Source: Moringa oleifera
Taxonomy: Eukaryota; Streptophyta; Magnoliopsida; Brassicales; Moringaceae
NCBI GenBank assembly: GCA_021397835.1
Contig: JAJFZO010000229.1
Span: 248,001-312,000 of the forward strand
DNA length: 64,000 bases
Direction: 5' to 3'
Below, piece after piece: positions 11,301-26,300 of the stretch. Each line of letters opens with the position of its first letter. Positions within the stretch are counted from its first letter, which is position 1. The translations under genes and the position numbers were made by a program. The notes under the pieces were generated by a model. That model was not told the origin of the DNA. It did not search any database and was given only the letters and a program-made list of their open reading frames with translations.

Positions 11301-14300
11301 TGTTACCTATGGTGTATGAGCATGTGAACTGCTTTCCCTCCTCGAGTCCCAAGTTCTTTCCCATGCCACTCATCCTTTGAGGATGTTGCAGCCTAGCGGC
11401 AAAGGATTTTAAGTCATCAAGACAGACAGAAACATGGTACACTCAGAAGTGCTTCTTCTTACCTTGTGTGAAGCACGATCCAACATGGGGAATACATAAT
11501 TCCAAAGACAGTCCTCCCACATGCTTTTTGAAAGTTTTTGCCCATGACTTCCCAGAGTTTGAAAGAGTGTCCTGACAGCTGAATTTCTCACCTGAAATCC
11601 AGAAGACTTGCAGCTATTGTAAAATGGAATTTTGATGCTCTTCTCTAGTAATTGCCTAAATGCAAGAGTTTAGATGTTCTGCTACATACTGAAGAAGACT
11701 GAAATCCAGGATGTTCATCATTAGAACAATCAGAATTATGCAGGCACTCCGTCCTCTAATCTTCATTGTTAAGTGACTAACCATACCAGTCTCCCAACAT
11801 TTTCTTAGTGTTTTTTTTTTTTTTTTAAATTTCTTTATATCAGAAACAAAGGTTAACTTTCTATTAACTATAACGCACCAAGGGGGTGCTGCTCACGTAC
11901 ATAAAGTAAGTTAGATCCTATCTAGATGTGGGACGTCTATAAACTCCACAAAATCCTCCTTATTTACAAAAGAATCCCCCGTTACCCATAATTTTAGCAT
12001 ATGAATCTATCTACTCTTTATCACACCAACGGGTGTTTCCAACCCTTCAAAAGCCCTCCTATTAGCCAAAAGATGAGAAACGATATCAATGCAGCAGCCT
12101 TATTCCTCATACCAGCAGTCCTTATATGTCCCTAGGCCCACACCTCTGTTGCCATCAACCCCAATATTGCCCATGATTGCCCCAACAGAGCTAGCACACT
12201 CTCCCAAATTACTCTAGTCCATCTACACAAAATCAAGACATGATTCATAGATTCTGCTTGCTCTTTGCTTAGGAAACACCTATTCTGAAGAGTTAATACC
12301 TGTTTTTACAAATTGTCAAGAGTTAGAGGTTTGACCCATGCAGCCTTCCATACAAAAAAAAAAGAAAAAAAGCAGCCACTTTTGAAGGCACTCCAACCTT
12401 CCAAATTGATTTTCAGGGCATTTGATTCAGCACTTCCCATCCTTGGGCAGCAGCAACCGTCTTGAAAAGGGACTTGACTAAAACTTTTTCAGCTTTATCT
12501 TCCTTCCAAAAGGCCTGATCTTCCATGTTCAAATCCGGTATAAACCCGTAGATATGCTCTAAAAACTGCCCTACCAGCCCAATCTCCCAATCCAGCATAT
12601 TTATTCTAAATAAACTTCCCATGTCGCCGCTCCTCCGTGTGTGAATAGATACTCAATTCCCCATACTTCTTTATGACTAGCAAGTTGATAGATATCCGAG
12701 AATACCTTCATAAGCGACCGGTCACCATACCACAAGTCATGCCAAAATTTAACATTGTTTCCCATCCCAACTTCGAACCTCACATATGGTTTGACCGTTT
12801 TCCATCCTTTTCTTATAGCCTTCCATACTCCGATTCTGTAACTTTCCCTCCCCATTAATGATACCCAACTCCCTTCCATCTCTCCGTATTTCGCTACCAC
12901 TACCTTTCCCCAAACCTTCATTTTTCCCTCATAAATCTCCATAACCATTTACCAAGAAGGCCTTAATTTCAAGACCTCCCCTTGTGATGGGTTGTCTCAC
13001 AATCCCCCACCTAACAAGATGATACTTGAACTCATCTCTTAAACTTCCCCATAAGAATTGTCTTTGCAATTATTTCAACTTTGTTGCAACCTTTATAGGC
13101 AATGGAAACAAGGTCATGTAGTATACCAAAACACTTGAGAGAGTGCTTCTAATAATAAGTCTTCCCTTTTTACAAAAGGTACCTTCTCTTCCATCCCCCT
13201 ATCCTCCTTTCAAACCTCTCCACTACCGGATTCCATGACGATGATTCCTTAATTCTAGCTCCAAGTGGCAGCCTTAGATATTTTATAGGGAGATACCCTA
13301 ACTTGCATCCCATTACCCTAGTAAGTCCATCCCCATCGACTCCATCAGCAATCGGAATAAGTTCACTCTTTCTCAAATTGACCTTCAAGCCGGAAAACTG
13401 CCTCAAAACATAAAAGAATACTCCTTTAGTTGATCAATAGATTCTCCTCTACCCCACAAAAAATTATTTTATCATAAGCAAATAATAGGTGAGCTATCTC
13501 TAACTCCAACCGCGATCTTCCCACTTCGAATCCCCTCATCTTGAGCTGCCACGCCAAGCATCCTATCGAGGGCCTCTGTTACTAACATATACAAAAATGT
13601 TGATAATGGATCCCCTTGCCGAAGCTCTCTTGTTGACTTGAACTTGGAAGGGCCTCCATTCACCAATATAGAGAATGTTGGCGACATACACCACTTAATC
13701 CACTTGCACTACCCGTTACCACAAACTACCCTCTTTGACATATACATGACAAACTCTTAAGCTACACGATCATATGCTTTTTCCATATTCAACGTACAAA
13801 CTAACCCCATTCTCCCTCCTCTTTACTGGTTAATCAATTACTCATTTGCAATTAGCGCCACGTCAAGTATTTGCCTCCCTCTCATGAAAACATTTCGATT
13901 TAGACTAATCACTTTTGCTACCACTTCTTTCAATCTTTTCGCAAGGATTTTTTGCTATTAATTTGTAGATTCCTTTACAAAGGCTAATCGAATGATAATC
14001 TCTTATGTTATTAACCCTCTTTTTTTGGGAAATCACCACCAAGAATGTTAAGTTCAACAAGCACACAAACTTGCCACTCGTATGAAAACTTTTTAAACAA
14101 GCACATTATGTCTTCCTTGACTGTTTTCCAATTTTCCTTGAAAAAAGACATAGTGAATCCATCCGGTCCTAGTGCATTATCCCCAACATAAGATCTAAGT
14201 GCTCCATGAATCTTCTCCTCCTCTAACGGTTCCTCTAACTGATCTTGAGTTCACTATTGGTCATATTAAATTCCAACCCGTCAAGAATTGGTTTTCTCTC

Positions 14301-17300
14301 TCATTGCTCGTTATGTAGTTGGGAATAAACGTCACATACCTTTGGTTTCAACTCCTTTTACTTTTTCATCATTTTCCCATCAAATTCTATCATACTAATG
14401 AAATTATTCCTTTGATGCATATTCACAATTCGAGGAAAAAAACTACTGTTTCTATTCCTTTCTTTGAGCCAAACAGCCCTAAATTTTAGCCTCAATGAAA
14501 TTTCTTCCATTTTAACAATTGTGGTTAATTCTTTACAAATATCTATCCTCTTGGTCTTCAACTCCTCTAAGCCTTCTTCAAGCCTCTCTTTCTTCTCTAC
14601 CCCTGCAAGCCTTCCTTTCTTCTTCCAATGTCTCGAAAGAGGTCTTTGTTCCATTTTCTCATCATACCTTTCAATTCTTTGAGCTTGCATGCTACATCAT
14701 AACTCACATGGCCATCTACCCTTATTTCTTCCCACCATCTCTTAACTAGGGTATTGAATCCTTCCACCTCAAGTCATATATTTTTAAATCTAAATGGAGA
14801 AAGTCCCCAAGTGACACTATTCATCTCAAGCAATATTGGATTATGATTCGAAATCAACCTAGGAAGAAGTATTTGGCTCGTTTACGAAAAGTTCTCCTCC
14901 TATTAACTTGAAATCACAAACCGATCAATTCTTGACATAGTTGGATTCTCTTTAAGATCAGACCATGTGAAGTCACCCATTAGAAGTGGTAAGTCTACTA
15001 CTTGAAATTCTGACATAAGGTCTAAAAACTCATTAGTGCTTACCCCACTTCCACCACTCCCCGTTTTTTCATGTTTATACAATACCATGCTGAAATCTAC
15101 CCGTCACCCATGATAGATTCCATCGTCTTCTATACTCCCTTAATTTTTTCCATAATTTGGATCGCTTTTCCACCGTACTACTGCTATATACTTTGGTAAA
15201 CACTCATTCAAGCCCATCCTCCTCTCTTCTAAAAACACAAGATATAGATTCCTCGCCTATTACGTGTTTCGCACATCCCTCTATCTTCCCGTTACATATC
15301 GCTAGCATAACTCTCGAATTTCCATGAGCCGATAAAACCATTCACTCCACTCCCCTTGCTCCCCACACATTCCTTACTATCCCTCCACTCATACTTTTGA
15401 TCTTTGTTTCTTGAATGCATGCTACATCTACCACTCATCAAAACTACTTGGTCACCACCATGTTCTCAAAGCCATTCAACCCCCTAATACTCCAAGATAG
15501 AATTCTATTTATCATGATTACACCTTCTCTCCCCCTATGCAAACTTCTCCATCTCTCCGCTGCTTCTCATAATTGACTAAACACTCTAACTACTTTAGCT
15601 CCCTTCCATTTTTTCCCTCTCCTCTCTTGGAATGAGAAACTTTGCTTGGCGTATTAACTTCGTGTCCTATATCTTTCTTTCAATCTCAATAAACAATCGG
15701 AAAGCTAGATCTTCAAATTCTACAAAGTTGACCCCTAATATCTTACATACTTTCTTCATATTCTTCAGCACCCTCCGCCCTTGTTGTCATTCCTATTTAG
15801 TCATCTTAGCATTCTTATTCCACACTACTACTATCCTTGCATGTTCCTCATCCCTTTCACACCTTCTATCCTAGACTTCCTTCCTTCCATACTGCTGCAC
15901 TATTGGTTCTCCAATAATATGCAGAGCTTTAGCCTCAATTGTTAAATTCACTTCTGAACCCTACCGAATTGAAGCCATCCCCTGACTCTGGCATGATAGT
16001 GCACCATCTGGAATGCTCTTGCATTAACGTGTTCTTTTACCTCTTGCTAGCTTCTCTCTGTTCCCCTTTACTTCCTTTACTACTGCCCATAATTCCAATT
16101 TCTTGCTACATTTCCCTAAAGTGCCACCTCTTCCTCCCCTCCCCCCCTCCCCCCAACAAAGATGTAACCATCAAGATCCCCTTACCTTTATCGTTGTACT
16201 TAATACCCATTTTATCCTCACCTACACATCCATCATCCATTTCCCAACTTCCCCTTTTCAGTGGTTGACCATCTTCTCTGTTTCTAATAGATAAGCCCAA
16301 CTCTCCTTTAGTATACTTCCTGCTAGATAGCTTCTCCCTATCCCAATTCTAGTATTCAATCTAAACACTTGCCCATATTCATCCTGTTACCTCTGAATTG
16401 GTTGTCGGCACTCTAGATACTTCCTCGTTTCTTTCTATGGACATATTCTGTCCCAATCCATAGTGATTATCTAAGCAACACCTTAATCGAGCGATGTCGC
16501 CTTCCCCTACCTCCAGAACATAATCCGCTTTCCTTGCCAACCTTGGAATGTCTTCTTTGGCTACCTTTGCCGAGGTCAACATTGTCATTCTTACGAGAGA
16601 AAGGCAATCACGTCGTAGTATCACAAGTGGGTCAATCAAACTCGAATTACAAATCTTTGGGGAGAACCTGATTTGGTGGGTACTGATCGGATAACTTAAC
16701 GACCCATTTACCTGCATCTTCAAGCCCAACAAATTTGGGCCCAATAGCTCTTGGCCCCATTGCAATGGCTCGCATTCTTGGAACGCACTTCCTTGATCCA
16801 CCATTGCCCTTGATTCGAGTCCGCTACAGGTCATCTTCCTCGCTCGAAAACTTGAGCCCGACTCCCTCCCAGGATATCTGTTTCTAGCTGCCCCTCCCAT
16901 CAAAGCCACCTTCCAAGTCCCGCAATTCTCCGGTGTGCCGTAAAGCCTCCCACCTTGATTAATCGTCCTCCTTCGAATATAAAACCAACACCTACATTTA
17001 GGGCAACAAACACCTCCAACATCCTTATCAAGCCGTTCTTTCTTAATCGATCCAAATTTTAAAGCTTCGTGCGGTCTCCTTTTCCCCTCCCCTCCTTTCT
17101 TCAAGCTTGCACAAACTCCTCCATCTTCACCTATCCTCCATGATCTCCATCGTCTGGAAGGAGTAAAGACCTAAATCCATGCCCATTAAACTCTGACAAC
17201 TACAGAAAGGGCCTCGGATGGCTTTCCTCCTTCAACAAGAACAATGGCCTCCTATCCCTTTTCCATTTTCGTTTGCTTGGGCGTTCCCTTTTTTCGCACC

Positions 17301-20300
17301 AAAGAATTGATAAATCCCCTCAACCACTTCGTCCCCTCTTGATTGAGCCTACCGCACTCCATCACTTATTGATTGTCTTGCCCATCGTAAATTTGAACTC
17401 CTTTCTCTCGATTTTCAATCGATCGACCCATGGAGGGTCATCGACCCTCAACAGAGTTCTCACAAACTCACTCATCTCTCTCACATGTCAACGTCAATTA
17501 AATAATAATGTTAACCAACTACTGAAACTCCATTCCTTCGAAATACCAATTAGCTAAGAATAGAAAGATGACAAAGATGCCCTCAAAATTGAAATAATTC
17601 AAGGCTTGACTGTACATTCAATCAAAGATGACAACCTACAACAATTGTTAGATTCATATTCCTTAATTATACCGATCCAAAGTTCCCCAACCCCCTTGGA
17701 CACCAAAGAAGAAAGACAAAGAAATAGAACGGGTTTTAAACACAAACGGGAACATAGAAAAATTATCATACCTCCGGGCGCTCATCATCTCCAAGCTTTT
17801 GAAGCAATAAGAAAACCAAGAATAACAACTTGTTATGATCAATGTCCATCAAGAGAGGTTGGTCATTTAATTTATTAGCCAAGTTGACTATCTGGTCATC
17901 CCCTTTTTCATCATCTATTTGTTTTGGAGTGCAATTTGCATCCGCAATTCCTGTAGCACATTAGACAGCAAGAATCAGACACATTTCCAGGAGAGCTAGT
18001 GTTGTAGAACTGAGTAACAAGTCCAGAATCGTGATTTAACCTGTTTCCTTTTCCTCCCAGGGCCGATGATGGAGCCCTTTCGCAATAAAATCTGTCATAG
18101 TCCATAAAAGACCTATTGCTGTCAAGCTTATATTCAACTCAGTCTTTTGAGCACTGTATGCTCCAGTAACATCTATGCATCTGCAATACTCAGATCAATA
18201 GTGGTATTACTCCAAAGCTAAAGATGATATAACTTTCCAACGGAATGGATGATCAAGGAAGCTTTCAGTTCAGCATAACCTCAACTGTACTCCAATAAAA
18301 AGCAATTTATCACCCACAGTAACGACAGGACAGGCTATGGCATGTTCCACAATTTTTATAGTCAAATTACAGACATGTTTACAAATGCCCATTTCCTATA
18401 ATTTCTGAATCTGCCTTTCGTTGACTTTCCCCTGGCCCAGAATTGTCTTTACATCCTTAGACATGCAATTAACAATTAAACCAGATCTTAACAGCAAATA
18501 TTCAATCTTGTTATGGTAAGGAGCGTCTAAAAGGCATCTATTTCACCCACCATAAAACTTCTTTCTACGAATAAATTAAGTCATGTTGCACATTTCATGC
18601 TTGCATGCAATAACTGATAAGAGCCAATTCAGGAGGTAGCAAAAGACATCCTGAAATTGTATGCATGCATGTTGTATAAATCGAATGAAAATCAATAAAT
18701 TTATCATTCTAATATGTAAAAAAGAAGATACAGAGGTAACAGAACACCATCACTCAAAAGGATTTGAATTTGCAATCACATAGAGCACAGAATTACATCA
18801 AAATTTAGGACCCATAAAAATAATCAAAAAAGAATCTGCATTCAGACAAAACAATCATATGAAATCTGTTGTTCAGTAAAAAAAATGAGTACAGCAACTG
18901 CAATATCCAGAAAACACTAACAGGAAAAGAATTATAAAAGAAAAGACTACACTGGATCTTACACATGGAGGCAGTCTGCAGGAATAACAGAAAGTCCATC
19001 ATTCATAATGATGCGAAGACTCTACAAAAGTAAATCAACCAAGTTAAAGTGGGTCACAATACAACACCCAAAATTTCGCCATATGCACACACACATACAC
19101 ATGTTAGACTTAGCCCAACTTTCACTCACCTGGAAACCGAGGGTGACAAGATCCTTCTCAGACGCATCCGCGACAGATCTTGTAGAAACAAAAAAAATAT
19201 TAAAAATTGACCAAAATGAGAAGTTAAAGGCAAAATTAAGATAGGAGTCATAACTCCACCACCAATACCCCTGCTCCCTCCAAGCCACCCCAAAGAAAAA
19301 AGGGGGAGACAAGGAAAACAATAAAGAAAATGAAACCAAGACAAAATGACCTATTTATCAAAAGAAAAAAAGAAAAGAACAAATAGAAGGCAAACCTCAA
19401 CATCTCAAGAATACTTGGCCAACTGTGGTACAATTTTTCCCCACATCTCTGACAATAAATGTATACAAATTATATGCATCACAGTTAATCAGGGCAGAGG
19501 GATAAATTCAATTTTTGATCAGTTTTCATTATTAACATGTTACCTCTAAAACATGAAGAAGAATTTTCAAGGATCCAGCACGAACATCAACACTTTGAGT
19601 AGAATGATAAAGGACCCTCAGTGGAGATATCAGAGCACACTCAAGTGATCTCACTTCGGTTGATTTAGGTTCCACCTAGAGAGAGAGAGAGAGTCAATAA
19701 TAAGTGATACTAATTCCTGACCTTCAGGGGAATAAAGAGCTTTTGGCCACAAAAAAAAAAAAGTGAAAAGAAAAGGATTCTCACATCCTGGGTTCCATCA
19801 ACAGGTCTGGATGCCGCATGGTCCTGGAACTGTTCTGAACCTAAAACGGCACATATTGATTGATCTAATGCATCAAGTGCCATATTTCGTAAATTCTGAT
19901 TAGAATGTTCAGCAAGCTGCAAAATGTAGCTGTGGTGTGAAGAAAGTTCTAAATAACATTAGGATGCAATGCATTACGTTGAAAGTATTAGTTATCATCA
20001 CCTCAAGAAAGTGGCCAACAACTTGGTCCCACAATGGCTCCACCCCTGTAATACAAAAGAAAAATTCGGATTGGAGCAAACAAATAATCATAAGAACATA
20101 CCAATCTTTGTCCAATACAACGACATAAATACAGGGAATGGAGGTAAAAACTCCGAGCCAAGAATTAGGTATTATAAATAGTAAAAAGGACGGAACTCAT
20201 AACGACGAAAGCACAGAATAAGAATATGAAGCCTATCAGTGCAGTTAAATTCAGCAAGTTTCTTTTGATGTGCAACAATAGGTAGGTCAACAATCGGCAT

Positions 20301-23300
20301 TAGCACAATAACACTAGCAAAGAAGCAGTAAAGGCAACCAGTAGGCTAACATTTTGATAGATTAGGTGCTCACGAAGACAAAGAAAAAGAGCACAACATC
20401 AATGTTACTAACGAAAACGTAGAAAACACGGTTTTTTTTTTTTTTTGTGAAAGTGAAGGACAGAATCTACAAAAAAGCTTTGAAAATTTTCAGCAAGCAC
20501 TCAAGAAACTTCTTGGTTCAGATAAAAATTAGCAAATTTTGCAAGCCAAATACATTTGCAAGGAGGCAAAATTTAGCTCATGAGCAGATGACAAAATCCA
20601 CTAACAGTTATATAACTGACATACATAAATGTAGTACTATTTGTTTCAATAAATTTCTAAAATATCATTCTCATAACATACTGTGGAGATTATTCACAAG
20701 AATAGATATCATTCTGTCCACTGAAAAGCTGATGCTTCCAACTTTTTGACTGGATGCTGATACAAACCCACTTGAAGTCTCTGTCATGCATTGATGTGAT
20801 AACTGATGCAGTGCACAAAGAAGTGATTTAACTGCAGATATGTGCATCAGTGCTGAGCTCTCAAACAGCTTCACAAGACCCAAAAAGAAACGAGGTTAGA
20901 ATATGTAGAACACATAGCTATGTTATAGGAGAGAAAAGGGGGGAAAAAAAAAATCCTAGTTTTTGAAGTTTCTTTTTGCGAAGTTAAAAGTTTTATTTAC
21001 AAAAACACCCAGGAAGTGCCTAGTATAAGTACAGCTAGTTACAAATAGGAATTCCACAAAATAAAGGGCAATGATGCCCCTGTTTTTGAATTTAAGGACA
21101 TAGAAAGTACATCAAGACATATTTCAAATACATAAGCTACTGATGTCTATCAATAAGCAAATAAGATATTCTCTTTACCTGAGAATTTAAAGAAGAGAGA
21201 ACACTAAAATCACTGTACTGCCCAGAAGATTCTCTGGTAAGTTTTGGGACAGCTGTTGAGACCTCCTACAAGCACAGAAAAATTGGGTTAAGTTTCTAAG
21301 ATGACATTGACTTAAAGCGTGTAAGATAAAGAACTTTCTATTGACAAGTTGATGCTATTGTTGATTATGAAGAAGTAACAAATGCTAAAATCTTTATCAT
21401 AAGCAGACAACATTGCAGCCAGCCAGTCAAAACTACATTGATAACGAGGCAACTAGAGGCCACTGCAGTTGCAAAATTGTTTGAAACACCATTTTCCATC
21501 ACAGATTCATGGGCAAATGAAAGTTCGTTATTAGGAATTCCTTCCATAGCATATCAATCATCATGATACCTTGAATTTCATATCTCATATACTATAGAAA
21601 TTAAATTCATAAAAATTTTATGTAACCAGATATGAAATTAGAGCAAATCATTTATTCAGGATATAAATTATAATCTCAATCGAACTTTTCGGCACTGCAA
21701 ATGCTGTACTTCTCAATTGGTTAGATAAGACATTGCATCCATCAACAGAATAGAGGGAAAAAAAAATTGTAATTCTGAACTTATTTGCATTTTTCAAAAA
21801 GCTACCTGTGTAGTGGCATGTGGAGAATGGATTACTCGGTCCAGAGCAGCTAAAGTTTCCAACACCTATACATGTTTGGGACAAACAGTCATTATTAAGG
21901 TGTTATATACTTTAGGATGAAATGAATAAAAAGACACTTACCAAAACCCAGGACGGCCCTAATACATTATGTAACCTATGAGCAACGTTGAAGAGAGTCC
22001 TCAAGGCCTATGTTGCAAGAGTAATTACAAAAAAATATGAATAATATTTAAAAGAAAATAATCAGCTGTCTAAACGAATTAACTGGAGAAAAACAAACTT
22101 AGCAGGTAATATTGCCTACAAAATATATTATGACAATAACATATAGGCAAATTACCTGTACATTCTTGGGTGTGAGGACAATATTATCTTTCTGATCTAG
22201 TAGTACTTCAGAACGTTTTGACCCAGGAGACTGTAAGACACTGCTGAAATCTCAATTTGTAATGCAAATATGAAAATAGTCAGAAGTCTAAAATGGAACC
22301 TTGTAAATTTGAAGCGACTGCCATTAATATGTTGAAGAAATTACAAAGAAAAAAGGATCAAGGCTACAAAAATAAACATGAGAGCCATAAATCTAGCGAA
22401 AAAAGAAAAAGAATTAAACCCATAAAGGAAGGGGACACTTGAACAGCCGGAACCAAGATCTTCCTGCAGAGTAATCTAAAGGACAAAACTAGGAAACACC
22501 TAAATCTTTGCTGCATGCATGAAGCATTTTACCAACACAAAAACCACACATATATGGATTCACTTAGATTTCCACGTCAAAACATACGCATTGGAGAAAC
22601 ATTGGAACAAAAACATCTACATAAAGAAATCAAAATGTTGATTACTCCTCAACATTTAACTATAATTGACATTTGAGTGTTAGCAAGGAACAAATTTTTT
22701 GTTTCCATTATTCTTTTTCCACTAAGAATGAATGAAATTTTCGGAATCACTTATTATTCATATTTTAAGTTATCTGGACTTCTTGTCTCTGCATAAGTTA
22801 TCTGGACCTTTACTAATGTTGATTTGGCTTCTCTTGAACATATGGAGCTGCTCCATATCATCCGTCAATCCTTTTTTTTTTTAATCAGAAACAAAGGGAT
22901 CAAAATTGTATAAATTGAGCACCAAAGGAGTGCTGCCTTGTACAGTTAATTACATTAGTTTGATAGTAAGAGTTCGAAGAACTCCACTAGACCTATCCCA
23001 TTTACATCATATTTACCCATCACCCAAAAATTTAAAAACAGCCCCCATCTATCCTTGATTAGCGCTGGTGGAGTTTCCACCCCTTCAAAAGCCCTTTTAT
23101 TCCTTTCCCTACAAACCATCCAAAAGATAACTAAGGGAATTAATGCCACAACTTTTCTCTCAGCTTTGGATACAGGGATAGCCTGCCAGGACTTCAATTC
23201 CTCCCTAACTGAACCAGATAGCACCTAGTGCTGCCCCAAGACAGAAAGAGTGGCGCCCCAAGTAACCCTAGACCAGGGCACCACAATAGAACATGGTTGA

Positions 23301-26300
23301 CTGATTTCCCGTGCTCCTTACAAAGACAACATCGATTGACTATAATCTTTCCCCTCTTATATAAGTTGTCAATGGTTAAGGGCATGCCCCATGATGCCTC
23401 TCAGGTAAACCTTCTTCCATATTAACTTCCATGGGAACCTGTGGCTTTCCCTTGTAGTCGCCCATTCTCCAACACCCTGAAACAAGATTTCATAGAGTAA
23501 TTGTTTGTGACATCCCCCCTCCGTATAGGAGCATCATCGCTCCCACTATCAGACCTGGATGAATAAATCCTCTCAAAAAAACTCCCAAATATATCCATCT
23601 CCCAATCTTGCGCCTCCCTCCTAATAGTTACCTCCCATGTCAATCCCTCTTTTCTACACATATGTTCACTCACCCACGGTCTTTGTGATGTGTCAAACCA
23701 TATATATCCGGAAAGTCTACTGTTTATGGGTCACTAGCTTATTAGCGTATGCAAGTGGGCACCTTGACAGTATTAGATTAACTTCCCAGAAATTAGAGTG
23801 AGTAAGGCCACTCAAACAATGATTTTATTTTGATAAGAAAAGAAGAATGTTAAGAGTCACTCGAACAATGACAAGAACATGAAGTAGAGTGAAGAATGGC
23901 AGCAAACAATACACGTGATAGGCTATAAATTACAAAAGGTAAAAGGAATATGGTCAGCATGGCGGTATAGAGTGAGGCTTCAAACTTGATACCTTCTTCT
24001 TTCCAGCTCACTGGGAAAATTGATAGTAAATTTGCAAAGGGATGCTAGAAAAGAATTCAAAGGTTCTATGGCATGAAGAATCCCACATGCCTGTAAATAA
24101 ATCATAAGAAATTGTGAATTTCCCATTCCCAGGTAAATATCAAGAAAAACATTTAACAACATAAAGATTAAAGGCAGGTCGATTTGAAAGAGAAGAGCCA
24201 GAACTGACTGCCATATCATATGTTGAGTCCTTGTATCAAAATGCAATTACCTGAGTGAATGCTTGATATCCCTTTAGTATCTCCAATACAAGAGCCTCCC
24301 CTTGTGACCTTCCAGAATAAGCTCTAGATTAGACACATCTAATTACGTTTGCTTGTCTCTAAGATTTCAAACCCTCCAAAAGAGAAGTTCATCAAACCTT
24401 GACAAAATAAGGGACAATGCATCAAGTATGGTCAACCAGAATGAATCAACCATTGAGATGCAAAGAAGTGCAATTTTGCCAGTAGATTTTGCTGAAGGAT
24501 CATAGTCATATCTGGGTGACTCAAGCTGGTTGTTAGAAGGGAAAATAAAATTTATATAAGAGAGAAGGAAAAAAAAAAAAAAACTATGCATGTGAGCCGC
24601 AAATTTTAAGCACACAGATTCATCACTCAAGGAAAATCTGTATGCACTTACCTCACCAGTATCCACTGCTTCATCTGTCAATGTAGCCACAGTAAAGATA
24701 ACGCCCAGTAACCCTTCAATTGCCAAAGTTATTGCATGAGCTTCACTAGCAACCAAGACAGCAGCATTTGACACATCATTATCTAGGCTCCATTCAATCC
24801 CTACAGGAAATACAAACAAGAATCTTCAATGGCATTAAGAATTACAAGAGCAAATAAAAAAACAAGTTCATGAATTCAAAATATATAATATGACTGTCAG
24901 TTGATGCATTAAAGAAGTAAGCTTTGTGTGCAACCCTTCTCTTCTTTCTTTGTGTTTCTCAGAAATCCTCATATTAACAGTATGTTATTATGACCCGAAA
25001 ATCTACACAAGAAACAAATCAGAACCTGAGTATAACTCAAACTTCTAAGATCTACCTCATCAATATATTCAAAATAAAGGACCTAACTCAACCAAAAAGA
25101 TGACACTCTTCTGTGTGACAGGATATTTTTATTTAATCATCCTGACGGTAAAGTTTGTATAAGTTGTATCATGTGATGGACAACATACTCTTTTGAACTT
25201 TGATTGTTTATGGATCTTACTGTAATGTTAGTACTCATTACTTAGGTAGTCCTTCCCTGGTAGAAGAACAATTTATATGACATATCCAGAGGTGTTTATC
25301 TTTGCATCCTACAGATGGGCACTGGTATCCATGTTGCTTGCTCAATGGCAAAGCCTTTCTAAACAGAGTAAATTGAGTGTCTGGTGCTACAAAAGCAAGG
25401 TTAGCTTGCTTAGGTACTCTGACATACTAGTAAGGAATTTCGGTGACTATTTTCTTAAATTCCACCTAAATAGCAAAGTGAAACCATTCTGTTCACTAGG
25501 CAAACTATATTCCAAAACCTTCATGACCAATAAACCACGGCAGCCATTTTGCTTTCACTGCTTACTAAGTATGCCAGATACCTGACACATAAGGAGTATG
25601 ATTATAATGTTACATTTTCATCATTAGCTACTCAATTGGCTATTCTTCTTTTTGACACTAAGCTAGCAAGATGGATGAGTGATTTTTTTCTTTTTTCCTT
25701 TCCTTAATATGCCATTAAGCATGGAAACCTCAAATGTTAAACCAGCCCATCTCCTAGACAAACTGTGGCATGTCAGTTCCGAAACCTTCAGCACAGCAAA
25801 ACAAATAGACACAGCACAAACAAATTGCTGAATGAATATCATCATGAGTTCTCATTAATATTTAAGTCTGGGCAGTTCACATTCCACCAATAAACTGGAA
25901 AAGAAATAAATTGTGACGAGACAGAGAATGCATCAATTTTGAACATCCAGAAGGACAACAGGAAGTAATTACCTTTAGCTTTGCTGCTAAACATCCCTGC
26001 AACGGCTGCCAGGCTCTCCTCACTTGTCTCCTGAAACTAATTTCAAGAAAATTATACAATTCAGAGGAATCAAGTCACGGTCAGCTTATCCCTCTAAATT
26101 AGAATTTTCAAAGTTCCTTGTGTCCATGAGTAAAACTATGCAATGAACCCCCTTAAGTCATCTATATCAGAAATATAACTATAAACAAGATATCATGCTA
26201 CAACATTGCTAACAGTATGGTAGAGTAAACAAAAGAAGATTGTGGTATGGATGCCGTGCAAGAAGGTGAGCAGTGCAGGTGTCAAAATAGTTATCAGGTG

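Noticed and set aside
16103..16300. Poly-C/G rich ORFs on both strands near 16.2 kb as a gene
   Set aside because: They lie inside the LINE between the ORF1 and endonuclease regions and are low-complexity Pro/Leu or Gly translations.
17500..17640. Target-site duplication for the long LINE
   Set aside because: No word of useful length near here matches the sequence beside the poly(T) run at 11.8 kb.
21365..21547. 60-aa minus-strand ORF in MON2 intron 21 as an extra exon
   Set aside because: Exons 21 and 22 already join in phase 0 without it, and the ORF does not look like MON2 or have good splice borders on both sides.
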